Of a stretch of DNA of 64,000 nucleotides, positions 17,228-25,044 are shown piece after piece; within the stretch, counting starts at the first letter, position 1; every line of letters begins with the position of its first letter. Both the position numbers and the translations under genes were made by a program. Source of the stretch: Luteipulveratus flavus (GTDB lineage Bacteria > Actinomycetota > Actinomycetes > Actinomycetales > Dermatophilaceae); NCBI RefSeq assembly GCF_029080175.1, contig NZ_JARFJC010000022.1. One strand, 5' to 3'. The notes beneath the pieces were generated by a model. The model was not told the DNA's origin. It saw only the letters and a list, made by a program, of their open reading frames with translations, and did not search any database.

Positions 17228-20200
17228 ATGAGTCCCGCGCTGCCGTGGCCCGTCATCCGTCAGCTCACCGGCCGCGACAGGTCGGGTCGAGGCTCCGCCG
17301 TGAAGTCCGGGCACACCGCGTCGCTGCAGCCGCGCACCGCGACCGCCGACCGGGTCGTGGACTCCGTCTGCCCGTACTGCGCGGTCGGCTGCGGCCAGCA
17401 CGTGTACGTCAAGGACGAGAAGGTCGTCCAGGTCGAGGGCAACCCGGACTCGCCGATCAGCCGAGGACGCCTGTGCCCCAAGGGATCCGCGACCCTGCAG
17501 CTGACGACGGGCGACGCGCGAGAGAAGTACGTGCTTTACCGCCCGCCGCACGCCACGGACTGGCAGCGGCTGGACCTCGACACGGCGATGGAGATGGTCG
17601 CCGACCGGGTCGTCGAGACGCGCGCGGACACCTGGGAGTGGGAGAACGAGGACGGCCTGCGCACCCGCCGCACGATGGGGATCGCCAGCCTCGGCGGCGC
17701 GACGCTGGACAACGAGGAGAACTACCTCATCAAGAAGCTGTTCACCTCGCTCGGCATCGTCCAGGTCGAGAACCAGGCCCGGGTCTGCCACAGCTCGACG
17801 GTGGCGGCGCTCGGCACGTCCTTCGGCCGCGGTGGCTCGACGACATACCTGCAGGACCTGCAGCGGGCCGACTGCATCGTCATCGAGGGGTCCAACTTCG
17901 CCGAGGCCCACCCGGTCGGTTTCCAATGGGTCATGGAGGCCAAGGCGCGCGGCGCGAAGATCATCCACGTCGACCCGCGCTTCTCCCGGACCAGCGCAAT
18001 GGCCGACCTGTACGTCCCCATCCGCGCCGGCACCGACATCGCCTGGCTCGGCGCGTTGATCAACTACGTCCTCACGAACGACGCCTACTTCCACGAGTAC
18101 GTCGTGAACTACACCAACGCGGCCACCATCGTGAAGGAGGACTTCCGGGACACCGAGGACCTCGACGGACTCTTCTCCGGGCTCGACACCGACTCGATGG
18201 CGTACGACCCGACCTCCTGGCAGTACGAGGGCGCGCGGGTGGCGGCGGCGTCCGGGGACCGGGACACGCAGGGCGGCGGCGCGAACCGCAAGACGGCCGA
18301 GTCCGGCCACTCGCACTCGCACGGCTCGGGTGGCCCGTCGATCCAGGGCACCTGGCGTCGCGACGAGACGCTGCAGGACCCGCGCTGCGTCTTCCAGATC
18401 CTCAAGCGCCACTACGCCCGCTACACCCCGGAGATGGTCGAGGAGGTCTGCGGCGTCCCGCAGCACCTGTTCCACGAGGTCGCCGACGCGCTGATCGCCA
18501 ACTCCGGGCGCGAGCGGACCACCGCCTTCGCGTACGCGGTGGGCTGGACCCAGCACACGGTCGGCGCACAGTACATCCGTACGGCGTGCATCCTGCAGCT
18601 GCTGCTGGGCAACATCGGCCGTCCCGGGGGCGGCATCATGGCGCTGCGCGGGCACGCGAGCATCCAGGGGTCCAGCGACATCCCGACGCTGTTCGACCTG
18701 CTGCCCGGCTACATCCCGATGCCGCACGCGCACCGCGAGCACGACCTGCGGACCTTCCTGGAGTCCGACGCCGCCGACCGCGGGTTCTGGGCGCTGATGC
18801 CCGCGTACGTCACCAGCCTGCTCAAGGCGTGGTGGGGCGAGGCGGCCACCGCGGACAACGACTACTGCTTCGACTACGTCCCCCGGCTGACCGGCGCGCA
18901 CAGCACCTACCAGACGGTGCAGGCACAGCTGGACGGCCAGTGCAAGGGCTACTTCCTGATGGGGGAGAACCCCGCGGTCGGCTCCGCCAACGCCGGCCTG
19001 CAGCGGCGGGGGATGGCGCAGCTGGACTGGCTGGTCGTGCGCGACTTCTCCCTCATCGAGAGCGCGACCTGGTGGCAGGACGGCCCCGAGATCGAGACCG
19101 GGGAGATGCGCACCGAGGACATCGGCACCGAGGTGTTCTTCTTCCCCGCCGCCTCGCACACCGAGAAGAGCGGCAGCTTCACCAACACCAACCGGCTGCT
19201 GCAGTGGCACGACACCGCGGTCGAGCCGGAGCACGACCGGCGCAGCGACCTGTGGTTCATGTACCACCTGGGCCGCATCGTCCGGGACCGGCTGGCGAGC
19301 TCCACGGACGAGCGGGACCGCCCGGTCCTGGACCTCACCTGGGACTACCCGACCTCCGGCGCGCTCGACGAGCCGGACGCCGAGGCGGTGCTGGCCGAGA
19401 TCAACGGACGCGACGCGCAGGGAGAGCCGCTGTCGGCGTACACCGAGCTCAAGGACGACGGCACCACCACGTGCGGGTGCTGGATCTACTGCGGCTGCTA
19501 CGCCGACGGAGTCAACCAGCCGCGCCGCCGCAAGCCGCACACCGAGCAGACCGTCTCCTCGCAGGAGTGGGGCTGGGCGTGGCCGGCGAACCGGCGCGAG
19601 CTGTACAACCGCGCCTCCGCCGACCCGGACGGCAAGCCGTGGAGCGAGCGCAAACGGCTGCTCTGGTGGGACGCCGACCAGCAGAAGTGGGTCGGCGACG
19701 ACGTGCCCGACTTCGAGCCGACCAAGCCGCCGGACTACCGGCCGGCCGAGGACGCGAAGGGGATCGACGCGCTCTCGGGGATCGACCCGTTCATCATGCA
19801 GGCCGACGGCCGCGGCTGGCTGTACGCGCCGGCGGGCCTGGTCGACGGGCCGTTGCCGACCCACTACGAGCCGCAGGACTCACCGATCGACAACGCGTTG
19901 TACCGCCAGCAGCGCGACCCGGTGCGCCAGGTCGTCTCCCACCCGCGCAACCGCTACCACCCCAGCGGGTCCGAGCGTGGCGCCGAGGTGTTCCCGTACG
20001 TCGTGACGACGTACCGGCTGACCGAGCACTTCACCGCGGGCGGGATGACGCGGTGGCTGCCCTACCTCGCGGAGCTGCAGCCGGCGTTCTTCTGCGAGGT
20101 GTCGCCGGAGCTGGCGGCCGAGCGCGGGCTGAAGCACCACGGCTGGGCGACGATCGTCACCGCCCGCGGCGTCGTCGAGGCGCGGGTCATGGTGACGCGG

Positions 20201-20479
20201 CGGATGACGCCCCTGCGCGTGCGCGGGCGGACGATCCACCAGATCGGGATGCCGTACCACTGGGGGCCGAACGGCCTCACCACGGGCGACGCGATGAACG
20301 AGCTGTCCTCGGTGGCGCTCGACGCGAACGTGCACATCCAGGAGGTCAAGGCGCTCACCGCCGACATCCAGCCCGGTCGCCGACCACGCGGCGCGGACGT
20401 ACAAGCGTTGCTCGACCGCTACATCGAGCGGGCACGGATCGACGACCGGACCGGGATGGAAGGGGTGACGGGGCGATGA
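17228..20479 (+). CDS. Formate dehydrogenase catalytic (molybdopterin) subunit, cysteine type
   Basis: 1083-aa molybdopterin oxidoreductase of the FdnG/FdoG type, oxidising formate to CO2. An N-terminal [4Fe-4S] site is formed by Cys48, Cys51, Cys55 and Cys83 (CPYCAVGC and GRLCPKG). The metal-ligand residue is Cys187 in NQARVCHSST, encoded by TGC, where E. coli FdnG has selenocysteine. The MGD-binding C-terminal domain (residues about 930-1060) is complete. There is no twin-arginine signal, so it should act at the cytoplasmic face. Odd features are a His-rich insert (SGHSHSHGSGG, about 360) and a Cys-rich insert with Cys749, 751, 755 and 757. The ATG at 17228 has GGAGAGG about 9 nt upstream; an in-frame GTG at 17222 is too close to it. 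Confidence 0.9.
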   Translation: MSPALPWPVIRQLTGRDRSGRGSAVKSGHTASLQPRTATADRVVDSVCPYCAVGCGQHVYVKDEKVVQVEGNPDSPISRGRLCPKGSATLQLTTGDAREKYVLYRPPHATDWQRLDLDTAMEMVADRVVETRADTWEWENEDGLRTRRTMGIASLGGATLDNEENYLIKKLFTSLGIVQVENQARVCHSSTVAALGTSFGRGGSTTYLQDLQRADCIVIEGSNFAEAHPVGFQWVMEAKARGAKIIHVDPRFSRTSAMADLYVPIRAGTDIAWLGALINYVLTNDAYFHEYVVNYTNAATIVKEDFRDTEDLDGLFSGLDTDSMAYDPTSWQYEGARVAAASGDRDTQGGGANRKTAESGHSHSHGSGGPSIQGTWRRDETLQDPRCVFQILKRHYARYTPEMVEEVCGVPQHLFHEVADALIANSGRERTTAFAYAVGWTQHTVGAQYIRTACILQLLLGNIGRPGGGIMALRGHASIQGSSDIPTLFDLLPGYIPMPHAHREHDLRTFLESDAADRGFWALMPAYVTSLLKAWWGEAATADNDYCFDYVPRLTGAHSTYQTVQAQLDGQCKGYFLMGENPAVGSANAGLQRRGMAQLDWLVVRDFSLIESATWWQDGPEIETGEMRTEDIGTEVFFFPAASHTEKSGSFTNTNRLLQWHDTAVEPEHDRRSDLWFMYHLGRIVRDRLASSTDERDRPVLDLTWDYPTSGALDEPDAEAVLAEINGRDAQGEPLSAYTELKDDGTTTCGCWIYCGCYADGVNQPRRRKPHTEQTVSSQEWGWAWPANRRELYNRASADPDGKPWSERKRLLWWDADQQKWVGDDVPDFEPTKPPDYRPAEDAKGIDALSGIDPFIMQADGRGWLYAPAGLVDGPLPTHYEPQDSPIDNALYRQQRDPVRQVVSHPRNRYHPSGSERGAEVFPYVVTTYRLTEHFTAGGMTRWLPYLAELQPAFFCEVSPELAAERGLKHHGWATIVTARGVVEARVMVTRRMTPLRVRGRTIHQIGMPYHWGPNGLTTGDAMNELSSVALDANVHIQEVKALTADIQPGRRPRGADVQALLDRYIERARIDDRTGMEGVTGR

Positions 20480-21276
20480 CCACAGTGGACCTCGGTATGC
20501 CGCGGATGGGGTTCTTCACCGACACCACCGTGTGCATCGGTTGCAAGGCGTGCGAGGTGGCGTGCAAGGAGTGGAACGCCGTCCCGTCCAAGCCGCTGAA
20601 CCTCACCGGCGAGTCGTTCGACAACACCTCCGGCCTCACCGCCGACTCCTGGCGGCACGTCGCCTTCATCGAGAAGTCGGTCCCGGCGCCGGGCGGCGAC
20701 GGGGCCAAGGACGTGAAGTGGCTGATGTCCTCGGACGTCTGCAAGCACTGCACGCACGCCGCGTGCCTGGACGTCTGCCCGACCGGGTCGCTGTTCCGTA
20801 CCGAGTTCGGGACGGTCGTCGTCCAGCAGGACATCTGCAACGGCTGCGGCTACTGCGTGTCCGCGTGCCCGTACGGCGTCATCGACCAGCGCGAGGACGA
20901 CGGGCGGGTGTTCAAGTGCACGATGTGCTACGACCGGATCGGCGACGGCGGCGAACCCGCCTGCGCCAAGGCCTGCCCGACCGACTCGATCCAGTACGGC
21001 GAGCTGGACCTGTTGCGGGACAAGGCTTCCCGGCGGGTGGCCGAGCTGCACGCGCAGGGTCTGACCGACGCGCGGCTGTACGGCGAGTCACCGGACGACG
21101 GCGTCGGCGGCACCGGCGCGTTCTTCCTGCTGCTGGACGAGCCCGAGACGTACGGCCTGCCGCCGGACCCGGTGGTCACGACGCGCGACCTGCCGGGCAT
21201 GTGGCGGCGTACGGCGGTGGCCGCGGCGACGCTGCTGGCCGGTGTGGCGGTCTCGTTCGCAGGTGCGCGCCGATGA
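20476..21276 (+). CDS. Formate dehydrogenase iron-sulfur (beta) subunit
   Basis: 266-aa ferredoxin-like electron-transfer subunit with the four Cys clusters of the FdnH/DmsB family: CIGCKACEVAC, CKHCTHAACLDVC, CNGCGYCVSAC and CTMC...CAKAC. Together these are expected to hold four [4Fe-4S] centres and wire the catalytic subunit to the membrane. A C-terminal hydrophobic segment (about residues 243-262) resembles the single TM anchor of FdnH. The ATG overlaps the stop of the catalytic subunit gene (ATGA, 20476-20479), and its own stop overlaps the next start in the same way. Confidence 0.92.
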   Translation: MTTVDLGMPRMGFFTDTTVCIGCKACEVACKEWNAVPSKPLNLTGESFDNTSGLTADSWRHVAFIEKSVPAPGGDGAKDVKWLMSSDVCKHCTHAACLDVCPTGSLFRTEFGTVVVQQDICNGCGYCVSACPYGVIDQREDDGRVFKCTMCYDRIGDGGEPACAKACPTDSIQYGELDLLRDKASRRVAELHAQGLTDARLYGESPDDGVGGTGAFFLLLDEPETYGLPPDPVVTTRDLPGMWRRTAVAAATLLAGVAVSFAGARR

Positions 21277-22202
21277 GCCCGCGACGCGAGCCGGAGCCCG
21301 AGTTCGCCTCGTACTACGGCCGGCCCATCCTCAAGGAGCCGACGTGGGAGGCCCGCGACATCGCCGGCTACTTGTTCGCCGGCGGTCTGGCCGGAGCGTC
21401 GTCCGCGATCGCCGCGGCGGCCCAGCTGACCGGACGGCCGGCGCTCGCGCGCGTCTCGCGGATCGGTGCGGTGGGCGGCCTCGGGTTCTCGGTCGTGGCG
21501 CTGGTGCACGACCTCGGGCGGCCCGCGCGGTTCGTCAACATGCTGCGCGTCGCCAAGCCGACGTCGCCGATGAGCGTCGGGTCCTGGCTGCTCGCCGGGT
21601 ACGGTCCGCTCGCCGGAGCGGCCCTGGCCAGCGACCTCACCGGCATCGCCCGCCCGGCCGGGTACGCCGCCGGGGTGGGCGCCGGCGTCCTGGGCGCGGG
21701 CGTCGCGACGTACACCTCCGCGCTGTTCGCCGACACGGCCGTCCCCGCCTGGCACGAGACCAGGCACGAGCTGCCGTTCCTCTTCGCCGGGTCGGCGGTG
21801 TGCGCGGCGAGCGGGTTCGCGCTGATCGGTTCGCCGACCGCTCAGGTCGCGCCGCTGCGGACGCTCGCCGTCGGAGGAGCGGCCCTGGAGCTGTCGATGA
21901 GCGCGCGGATGCCGCGCAGCGCCGGTCTCGCGGGGGAGACGTTCGGCCTCGGGCGCGCCGGTGCGCTGATGCGCTCCGCCCGCGTGGCCACCGCGGTCGG
22001 AGCCGTCGGCGCGGGGGTGCTCGGCGGGCGCAGCCGCGCGGTCGCGGCCGCCTCCGGTCTGGCGCTGCTCGCGGGCTCGGCCCTGACCCGGTTCGGCATC
22101 TTCGAGGCGGGCCGGCTCTCCACCCAGGACCCCAAGTACGTCGTCGTCCCCCAGCGCGAGCGCCTCGCGCAGCAGGAACGGGAGGCCGCCACCGTCGGCT
22201 GA
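21273..22202 (+). CDS. NrfD/PsrC-like membrane subunit of the formate dehydrogenase
   Basis: 309-aa integral membrane protein with about eight hydrophobic helices, for example residues 28-50, 62-75, 100-120 and 127-150. It carries a SFYY-like N-terminus (FASYYGRPILKEPTWE) and the helix with VALVHDLGRPARFVNMLRV that is typical of NrfD/PsrC anchors, which pass electrons to the quinone pool without haem. ATGA overlap (21273-21276) with the Fe-S subunit gene shows a single three-gene operon. The quinone-reducing role is inferred from the family. Confidence 0.85.
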   Translation: MSPRREPEPEFASYYGRPILKEPTWEARDIAGYLFAGGLAGASSAIAAAAQLTGRPALARVSRIGAVGGLGFSVVALVHDLGRPARFVNMLRVAKPTSPMSVGSWLLAGYGPLAGAALASDLTGIARPAGYAAGVGAGVLGAGVATYTSALFADTAVPAWHETRHELPFLFAGSAVCAASGFALIGSPTAQVAPLRTLAVGGAALELSMSARMPRSAGLAGETFGLGRAGALMRSARVATAVGAVGAGVLGGRSRAVAAASGLALLAGSALTRFGIFEAGRLSTQDPKYVVVPQRERLAQQEREAATVG

Positions 22203-22220
22203 GGCGGTCTGCGTCTGCAG

Positions 22221-22245
22221 GGTTCGACCGGCGGCGGATGGGTAG
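22221..22245 (+). promoter_or_regulatory. Putative SigB/SigF-type promoter
   Basis: GGTT (22221-22224), 15 bp, GGGTAG (22240-22245). The -10 ends 9 bp before the ATG at 22255, suggesting a near-leaderless transcript. Confidence 0.55.
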
Positions 22246-22254
22246 CAAGCAGTC

Positions 22255-22719
22255 ATGGGACGAGGAATTCTGCGAGGAGCCGTCGCCGGCGCCGCGGGTA
22301 CGACAGCCCTTGACGCCGTCACCTACCTGGACATGGCGGTACGCGGCCGCGGCACGAGCAGCACCCCGGAGGACACGGTCGAGCGCGGAGCACGCGTCGT
22401 CGGTCTGAAGATCCCGGGGGAGGGCGAGACCCGCGCGAACCGGGTGCAGGGCCTCGGCCCCCTCTCAGGGATCGCCGTCGGCGTCGGTACGGGCGTCGCG
22501 AGCGGCGTCGTGCAGGCGACCCTGCGCTCCCGCGGGCAGCGGCTGCCCGCCGCGGTCGGCGTCCTGGCTGTCAGCGCGGTGGCGATGGCCCTGGCCAACG
22601 GCCCGATGACCGTGCTCGGCGTCACCGACCCGCGCACCTGGTCCGCCACCGACTGGCTCAGCGACGCCGTCCCGCACCTGGCGTACGGGCTGGTGACGTA
22701 CGCCGCGCTGCAGGACTAG
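22255..22719 (+). CDS. Small integral membrane protein of unknown function (154 aa)
   Basis: 154 residues with hydrophobic segments around 5-24, 71-88, 98-117 and near the C-terminus (HLAYGLVTYAAL). The Gly/Ala-rich N-terminus GRGILRGAVAGAAGTTALDA resembles glycine-zipper-like membrane proteins. A charged loop with TPEDTVERGARVVGL lies between. No enzyme motif. I do not recognise a named family. It has its own SigB/F-like promoter and lies just after the formate dehydrogenase operon, so it may be co-induced with it. Confidence 0.7.
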   Translation: MGRGILRGAVAGAAGTTALDAVTYLDMAVRGRGTSSTPEDTVERGARVVGLKIPGEGETRANRVQGLGPLSGIAVGVGTGVASGVVQATLRSRGQRLPAAVGVLAVSAVAMALANGPMTVLGVTDPRTWSATDWLSDAVPHLAYGLVTYAALQD

Positions 22720-22770
22720 CTCAGCGATCTGCCGATTCCGACCGCCCCGCTCCGAGGAGGACGCACCACC

Positions 22771-23046
22771 ATGGCATCCCAGCGCAGCACGACCACCGAT
22801 CACGACGAGATCCGTGCGTGGGTGGAGAAGCACGACGGACGCCCGGCGGCCGTGAAGTACACCGCCACGGGCGACGATCCCGGCGTCCTGCGCATCGGCT
22901 TCCCCGGAGGGATGGGTCCCGACGTCATCGAGCAGATCACCTGGGACCAGTGGTTCGGCAAGTTCGAGGACGAGGGTCTGGCGTTCTGCTACCCGCGGCG
23001 CCAGGGCGAGGAGGACAGCACGTCATTCCGGCTCGAGGAGCGCTGA
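22771..23046 (+). CDS. Small conserved hypothetical protein (91 aa)
   Basis: 91-aa soluble protein reading DHDEIRAWVEKHDGRPAAV then GDDPGVLRIGFPGG and WDQWFGKFEDEGLAFCY. I recall this pattern (helix, 'GRPAAV', 'DDPGVLRIDFPG', 'W-x-x-F-F-x-K-F-E') from a small conserved bacterial family that is often mis-annotated as '1,4-alpha-glucan branching enzyme'. No branching-enzyme motif is present here. Function unknown. The ATG at 22771 has GAGGAGGAC at 9 nt. It may be cotranscribed with the preceding membrane protein (51-bp gap). Confidence 0.75.
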   Translation: MASQRSTTTDHDEIRAWVEKHDGRPAAVKYTATGDDPGVLRIGFPGGMGPDVIEQITWDQWFGKFEDEGLAFCYPRRQGEEDSTSFRLEER

Positions 23047-23136
23047 CCTCGGTCACGGTTCGCCCCGCCGCCCGCAGCGATCCGCGCCCGGCGTTCCGCC
23101 GTGGACGTCGGGTGCGGTGGTTTGTCGATCGCGGGC

Positions 23137-23162
23137 GCGTGAGCGCGGGTGCGTCCGGGTAG
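23137..23162 (+). promoter_or_regulatory. Putative SigB/SigF-type promoter for the glutamate-cysteine ligase gene
   Basis: GCGT (23137-23140), 16 bp, GGGTAG (23157-23162). It lies 9 bp before the first possible ATG (23172). Confidence 0.4.
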
Positions 23163-23171
23163 AACGGCGGG

Positions 23172-24380
23172 ATGATGGATGAGCGCCTCCAGGAGGCGAC
23201 CCGTAGCCCTGCCCACACCGAGGACATGAGCGCCCAGTCCGTAGGAACCCTCTCGACCGGAACCCCTCAGGAGGAGGTCACGGCCGGCACCCGCACGGTC
23301 GGTGTCGAGGAAGAGTTCCTGCTGGTCGACCCGCACACCGGTCGGACGGTGCCCATCGCGTCCGCGCTGCTGCAGTCGGGCACCGGTCCGGACACCGAGG
23401 ACGAGCACGTCGAGGCCGAGCTGCAGGAGCAGCAGCTGGAGACCCGCACCGATCCGCACGCCCGTCTCGCCGCGCTGCGGGAGGGCCTGATCGAGCGCCG
23501 GCTTCAGGCGGACGAGATCGCCCGGACCGCCGGCGCGCGCATCGTCGCGCTCGCGACCGCGCCGCTGCCCGTCACGCCGATCACGACGCCGGCCGCCCGC
23601 TACCAGCGGATGGCGCAGCGGTACGGCCCGATCGAGCAGTCCCAGCTGAGCTGCGGCTGCCACGTGCACGTCGCCGTCGCCTCCGACGACGAGGCGGTCA
23701 CCGCCATCGACCGCATCCGCGGGTGGCTCGCGCCGCTGGTCGCGCTGACCTCCAACTCCCCGTTCTACGGCGGCGAGGACACCTCGTACGCCAGCTTCCG
23801 TACGCAGCTGTGGTCCCGCTGGCCCTCGACCGGGCCGATCGAGGTGGTGCACACCCCGAAGGCGTACGAGGAGCTGGTCACCCAGGTGCTCGCGACGGGC
23901 TCGGCGATGGACCGCGGGATGGTCTACTTCGACGCCCGGCTGTCCGAGTCGTACCCCACGGTCGAGGTCCGGGTCGCGGACGTGTGCCTCGACGTCGACG
24001 ACGCCGTGCTGATGGCCGCGCTCGTCCGGGGCCTGGTCGACTCCGCGACCGCCGAGTGGGTCGACGACGAGCCGATCCCCGTCGCCGCCCACGTCCTGCG
24101 CGGTGCCGGGTGGCGGGCCTCCCGGTTCGGGCTGTCCGAGGAGCTCTACCACCCGGTGGAGGGGCGCTCGCTGCCCGCGAGCGAGGTCGTCCACGACCTG
24201 TACTCCCGCATCCGGCCCGCGCTGGACCGGTACGGCGACGCCGACTGGGTCGGGCAGCGCCTCGAGCACCTGCTGCGCGACGGCAACGGCGCCGACCACC
24301 AGCGGACCGTGTACGGGCGCACCGGCTCGCTCGAGGCCGTCGTCGCGGACGCCGTCGAGGTCACGACCCGCCAGCCGTAG
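23172..24380 (+). CDS. Carboxylate-amine ligase, YbdK-type glutamate-cysteine ligase (GCS2)
   Basis: 402-aa GCS2-family ligase, which joins glutamate to cysteine with ATP (gamma-glutamylcysteine) or acts on related substrates. Evidence: TVGVEEEFLLVDPHTG near residue 42, where the Glu triplet binds metal, then HVEAELQEQQLETRTDP, the HVHV metal/ATP motif in SCGCHVHVAV and the C-terminal R-x-G-W-R-A-S-R-F-G block. The start is uncertain. ATG 23172 or 23175 lies 9-12 nt after a GGGTAG -10 and would be nearly leaderless. ATG 23226 (MSAQSVGTL) gives a normal leader and still retains the whole catalytic domain. In actinobacteria that use mycothiol, YbdK-like ligases have unclear substrates. Confidence 0.85.
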   Translation: MMDERLQEATRSPAHTEDMSAQSVGTLSTGTPQEEVTAGTRTVGVEEEFLLVDPHTGRTVPIASALLQSGTGPDTEDEHVEAELQEQQLETRTDPHARLAALREGLIERRLQADEIARTAGARIVALATAPLPVTPITTPAARYQRMAQRYGPIEQSQLSCGCHVHVAVASDDEAVTAIDRIRGWLAPLVALTSNSPFYGGEDTSYASFRTQLWSRWPSTGPIEVVHTPKAYEELVTQVLATGSAMDRGMVYFDARLSESYPTVEVRVADVCLDVDDAVLMAALVRGLVDSATAEWVDDEPIPVAAHVLRGAGWRASRFGLSEELYHPVEGRSLPASEVVHDLYSRIRPALDRYGDADWVGQRLEHLLRDGNGADHQRTVYGRTGSLEAVVADAVEVTTRQP

Positions 24381-24391
24381 TCTCCCCTTCC

Positions 24392-24443
24392 GCGAATCCC
24401 GTCTGTTCGGCCCTCCATGGACGGCCGAACAGACGGGATTCGC
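24392..24443. repeat. Long perfect inverted repeat downstream of the ligase gene
   Basis: 21-bp perfectly complementary arms (24392-24412 and 24423-24443) with a 10-nt loop. It starts 12 bp after the ligase stop. It may act as a terminator hairpin, but no U-tract follows, so a dispersed palindromic element is equally possible. Confidence 0.8.
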
Positions 24444-24471
24444 TGTCGGTGGGGGCCATCGGGGTCGGCCG

Positions 24472-24497
24472 GGTTGGAGCGGGCAGCGCGTGGGTAG
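24472..24497 (+). promoter_or_regulatory. Putative SigB/SigF-type promoter
   Basis: GGTT (24472-24475), 16 bp, GGGTAG (24492-24497). It lies 55 bp upstream of the ATG at 24553. Confidence 0.55.
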
Positions 24498-24552
24498 GGC
24501 AGCACAGAGCCGTTGCGAGCGGCGCCCGCACCCCTGTGACCGAGGAGCTGTC

Positions 24553-24918
24553 ATGACCGTCACCAGGTTCCAGGACCTTCCGCTGGCCGACCGGGACCGC
24601 GAGTGGGACGGCGACGCCGCCGAGAAGCGCGTCCGCGCGTGGGCCGACGCCGAGGACGGACCCACGGCGAGGTACCGCGACGCCCACGTCTGGTACGACG
24701 GCGACCACCCGGACAACTTCACCGCGTACAAGCTGCTGATCGCCGACGTGGTCGACGGCCGGCTGCAGGCGGTCCCGCACGGGATCATGGCCGCCGCCGG
24801 AGTCGTCCAGGGCGCGCGGGGCGGGGTCGACATCCCGGCGGGCGACGCCGACCGCGTGCGCAACCACCTGCGCCGCTACTACGAGAAGATGCACGACGAC
24901 GCCCCATGGGAGGACTGA
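24553..24918 (+). CDS. DUF6582-like conserved hypothetical protein (121 aa)
   Basis: 121-aa soluble protein. The block NFTAYKLLIADVVDGRLQAVPHG, followed by IPAGDADRVRNHLRRYYEKM and a final PWED, matches a domain I recall at the ends of phage prohead-protease-like polyproteins and in stand-alone bacterial proteins (DUF6582-like). No catalytic Ser/His pair is evident. Function unknown. ATG 24553 has GAGGAG at 6 nt. It has its own SigB/F-type promoter. Isolated copies like this one are probably domesticated rather than prophage; no phage genes lie nearby. Confidence 0.7.
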   Translation: MTVTRFQDLPLADRDREWDGDAAEKRVRAWADAEDGPTARYRDAHVWYDGDHPDNFTAYKLLIADVVDGRLQAVPHGIMAAAGVVQGARGGVDIPAGDADRVRNHLRRYYEKMHDDAPWED

Positions 24919-24955
24919 CACCTTCCGCCGCCCGGACTGCCCCCGCGATGATCGT

Positions 24956-24980
24956 GTGTCGGCACCGATCCACCGGGTAC
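24956..24980 (+). promoter_or_regulatory. Putative SigB/SigF-type promoter for the CrtI-like/SDR operon
   Basis: GTGT (24956-24959), 15 bp, GGGTAC (24975-24980). It lies 64 bp upstream of the GTG start at 25045. Confidence 0.45.
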
Positions 24981-25044
24981 CCCTGTCGAACCGAGGCGCT
25001 AGTCGAAGGCCGCCGCCACGACCCGGTCCGGAGGTGGACGCCCC

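Noticed and set aside
17786..17788. Selenocysteine codon in formate dehydrogenase
   Set aside because: The codon is TGC (Cys), so no SECIS element or selenoprotein is needed.
16856..19864. 1002-aa minus-strand open frame
   Set aside because: Antisense to the formate dehydrogenase catalytic gene; no motifs and biased composition, as expected from high third-position GC.
15751..21276. 1841-aa plus-strand open frame
   Set aside because: Its last 266 residues are the real Fe-S subunit; the rest is out of frame with the formate dehydrogenase catalytic gene and opposite the zinc dehydrogenase.
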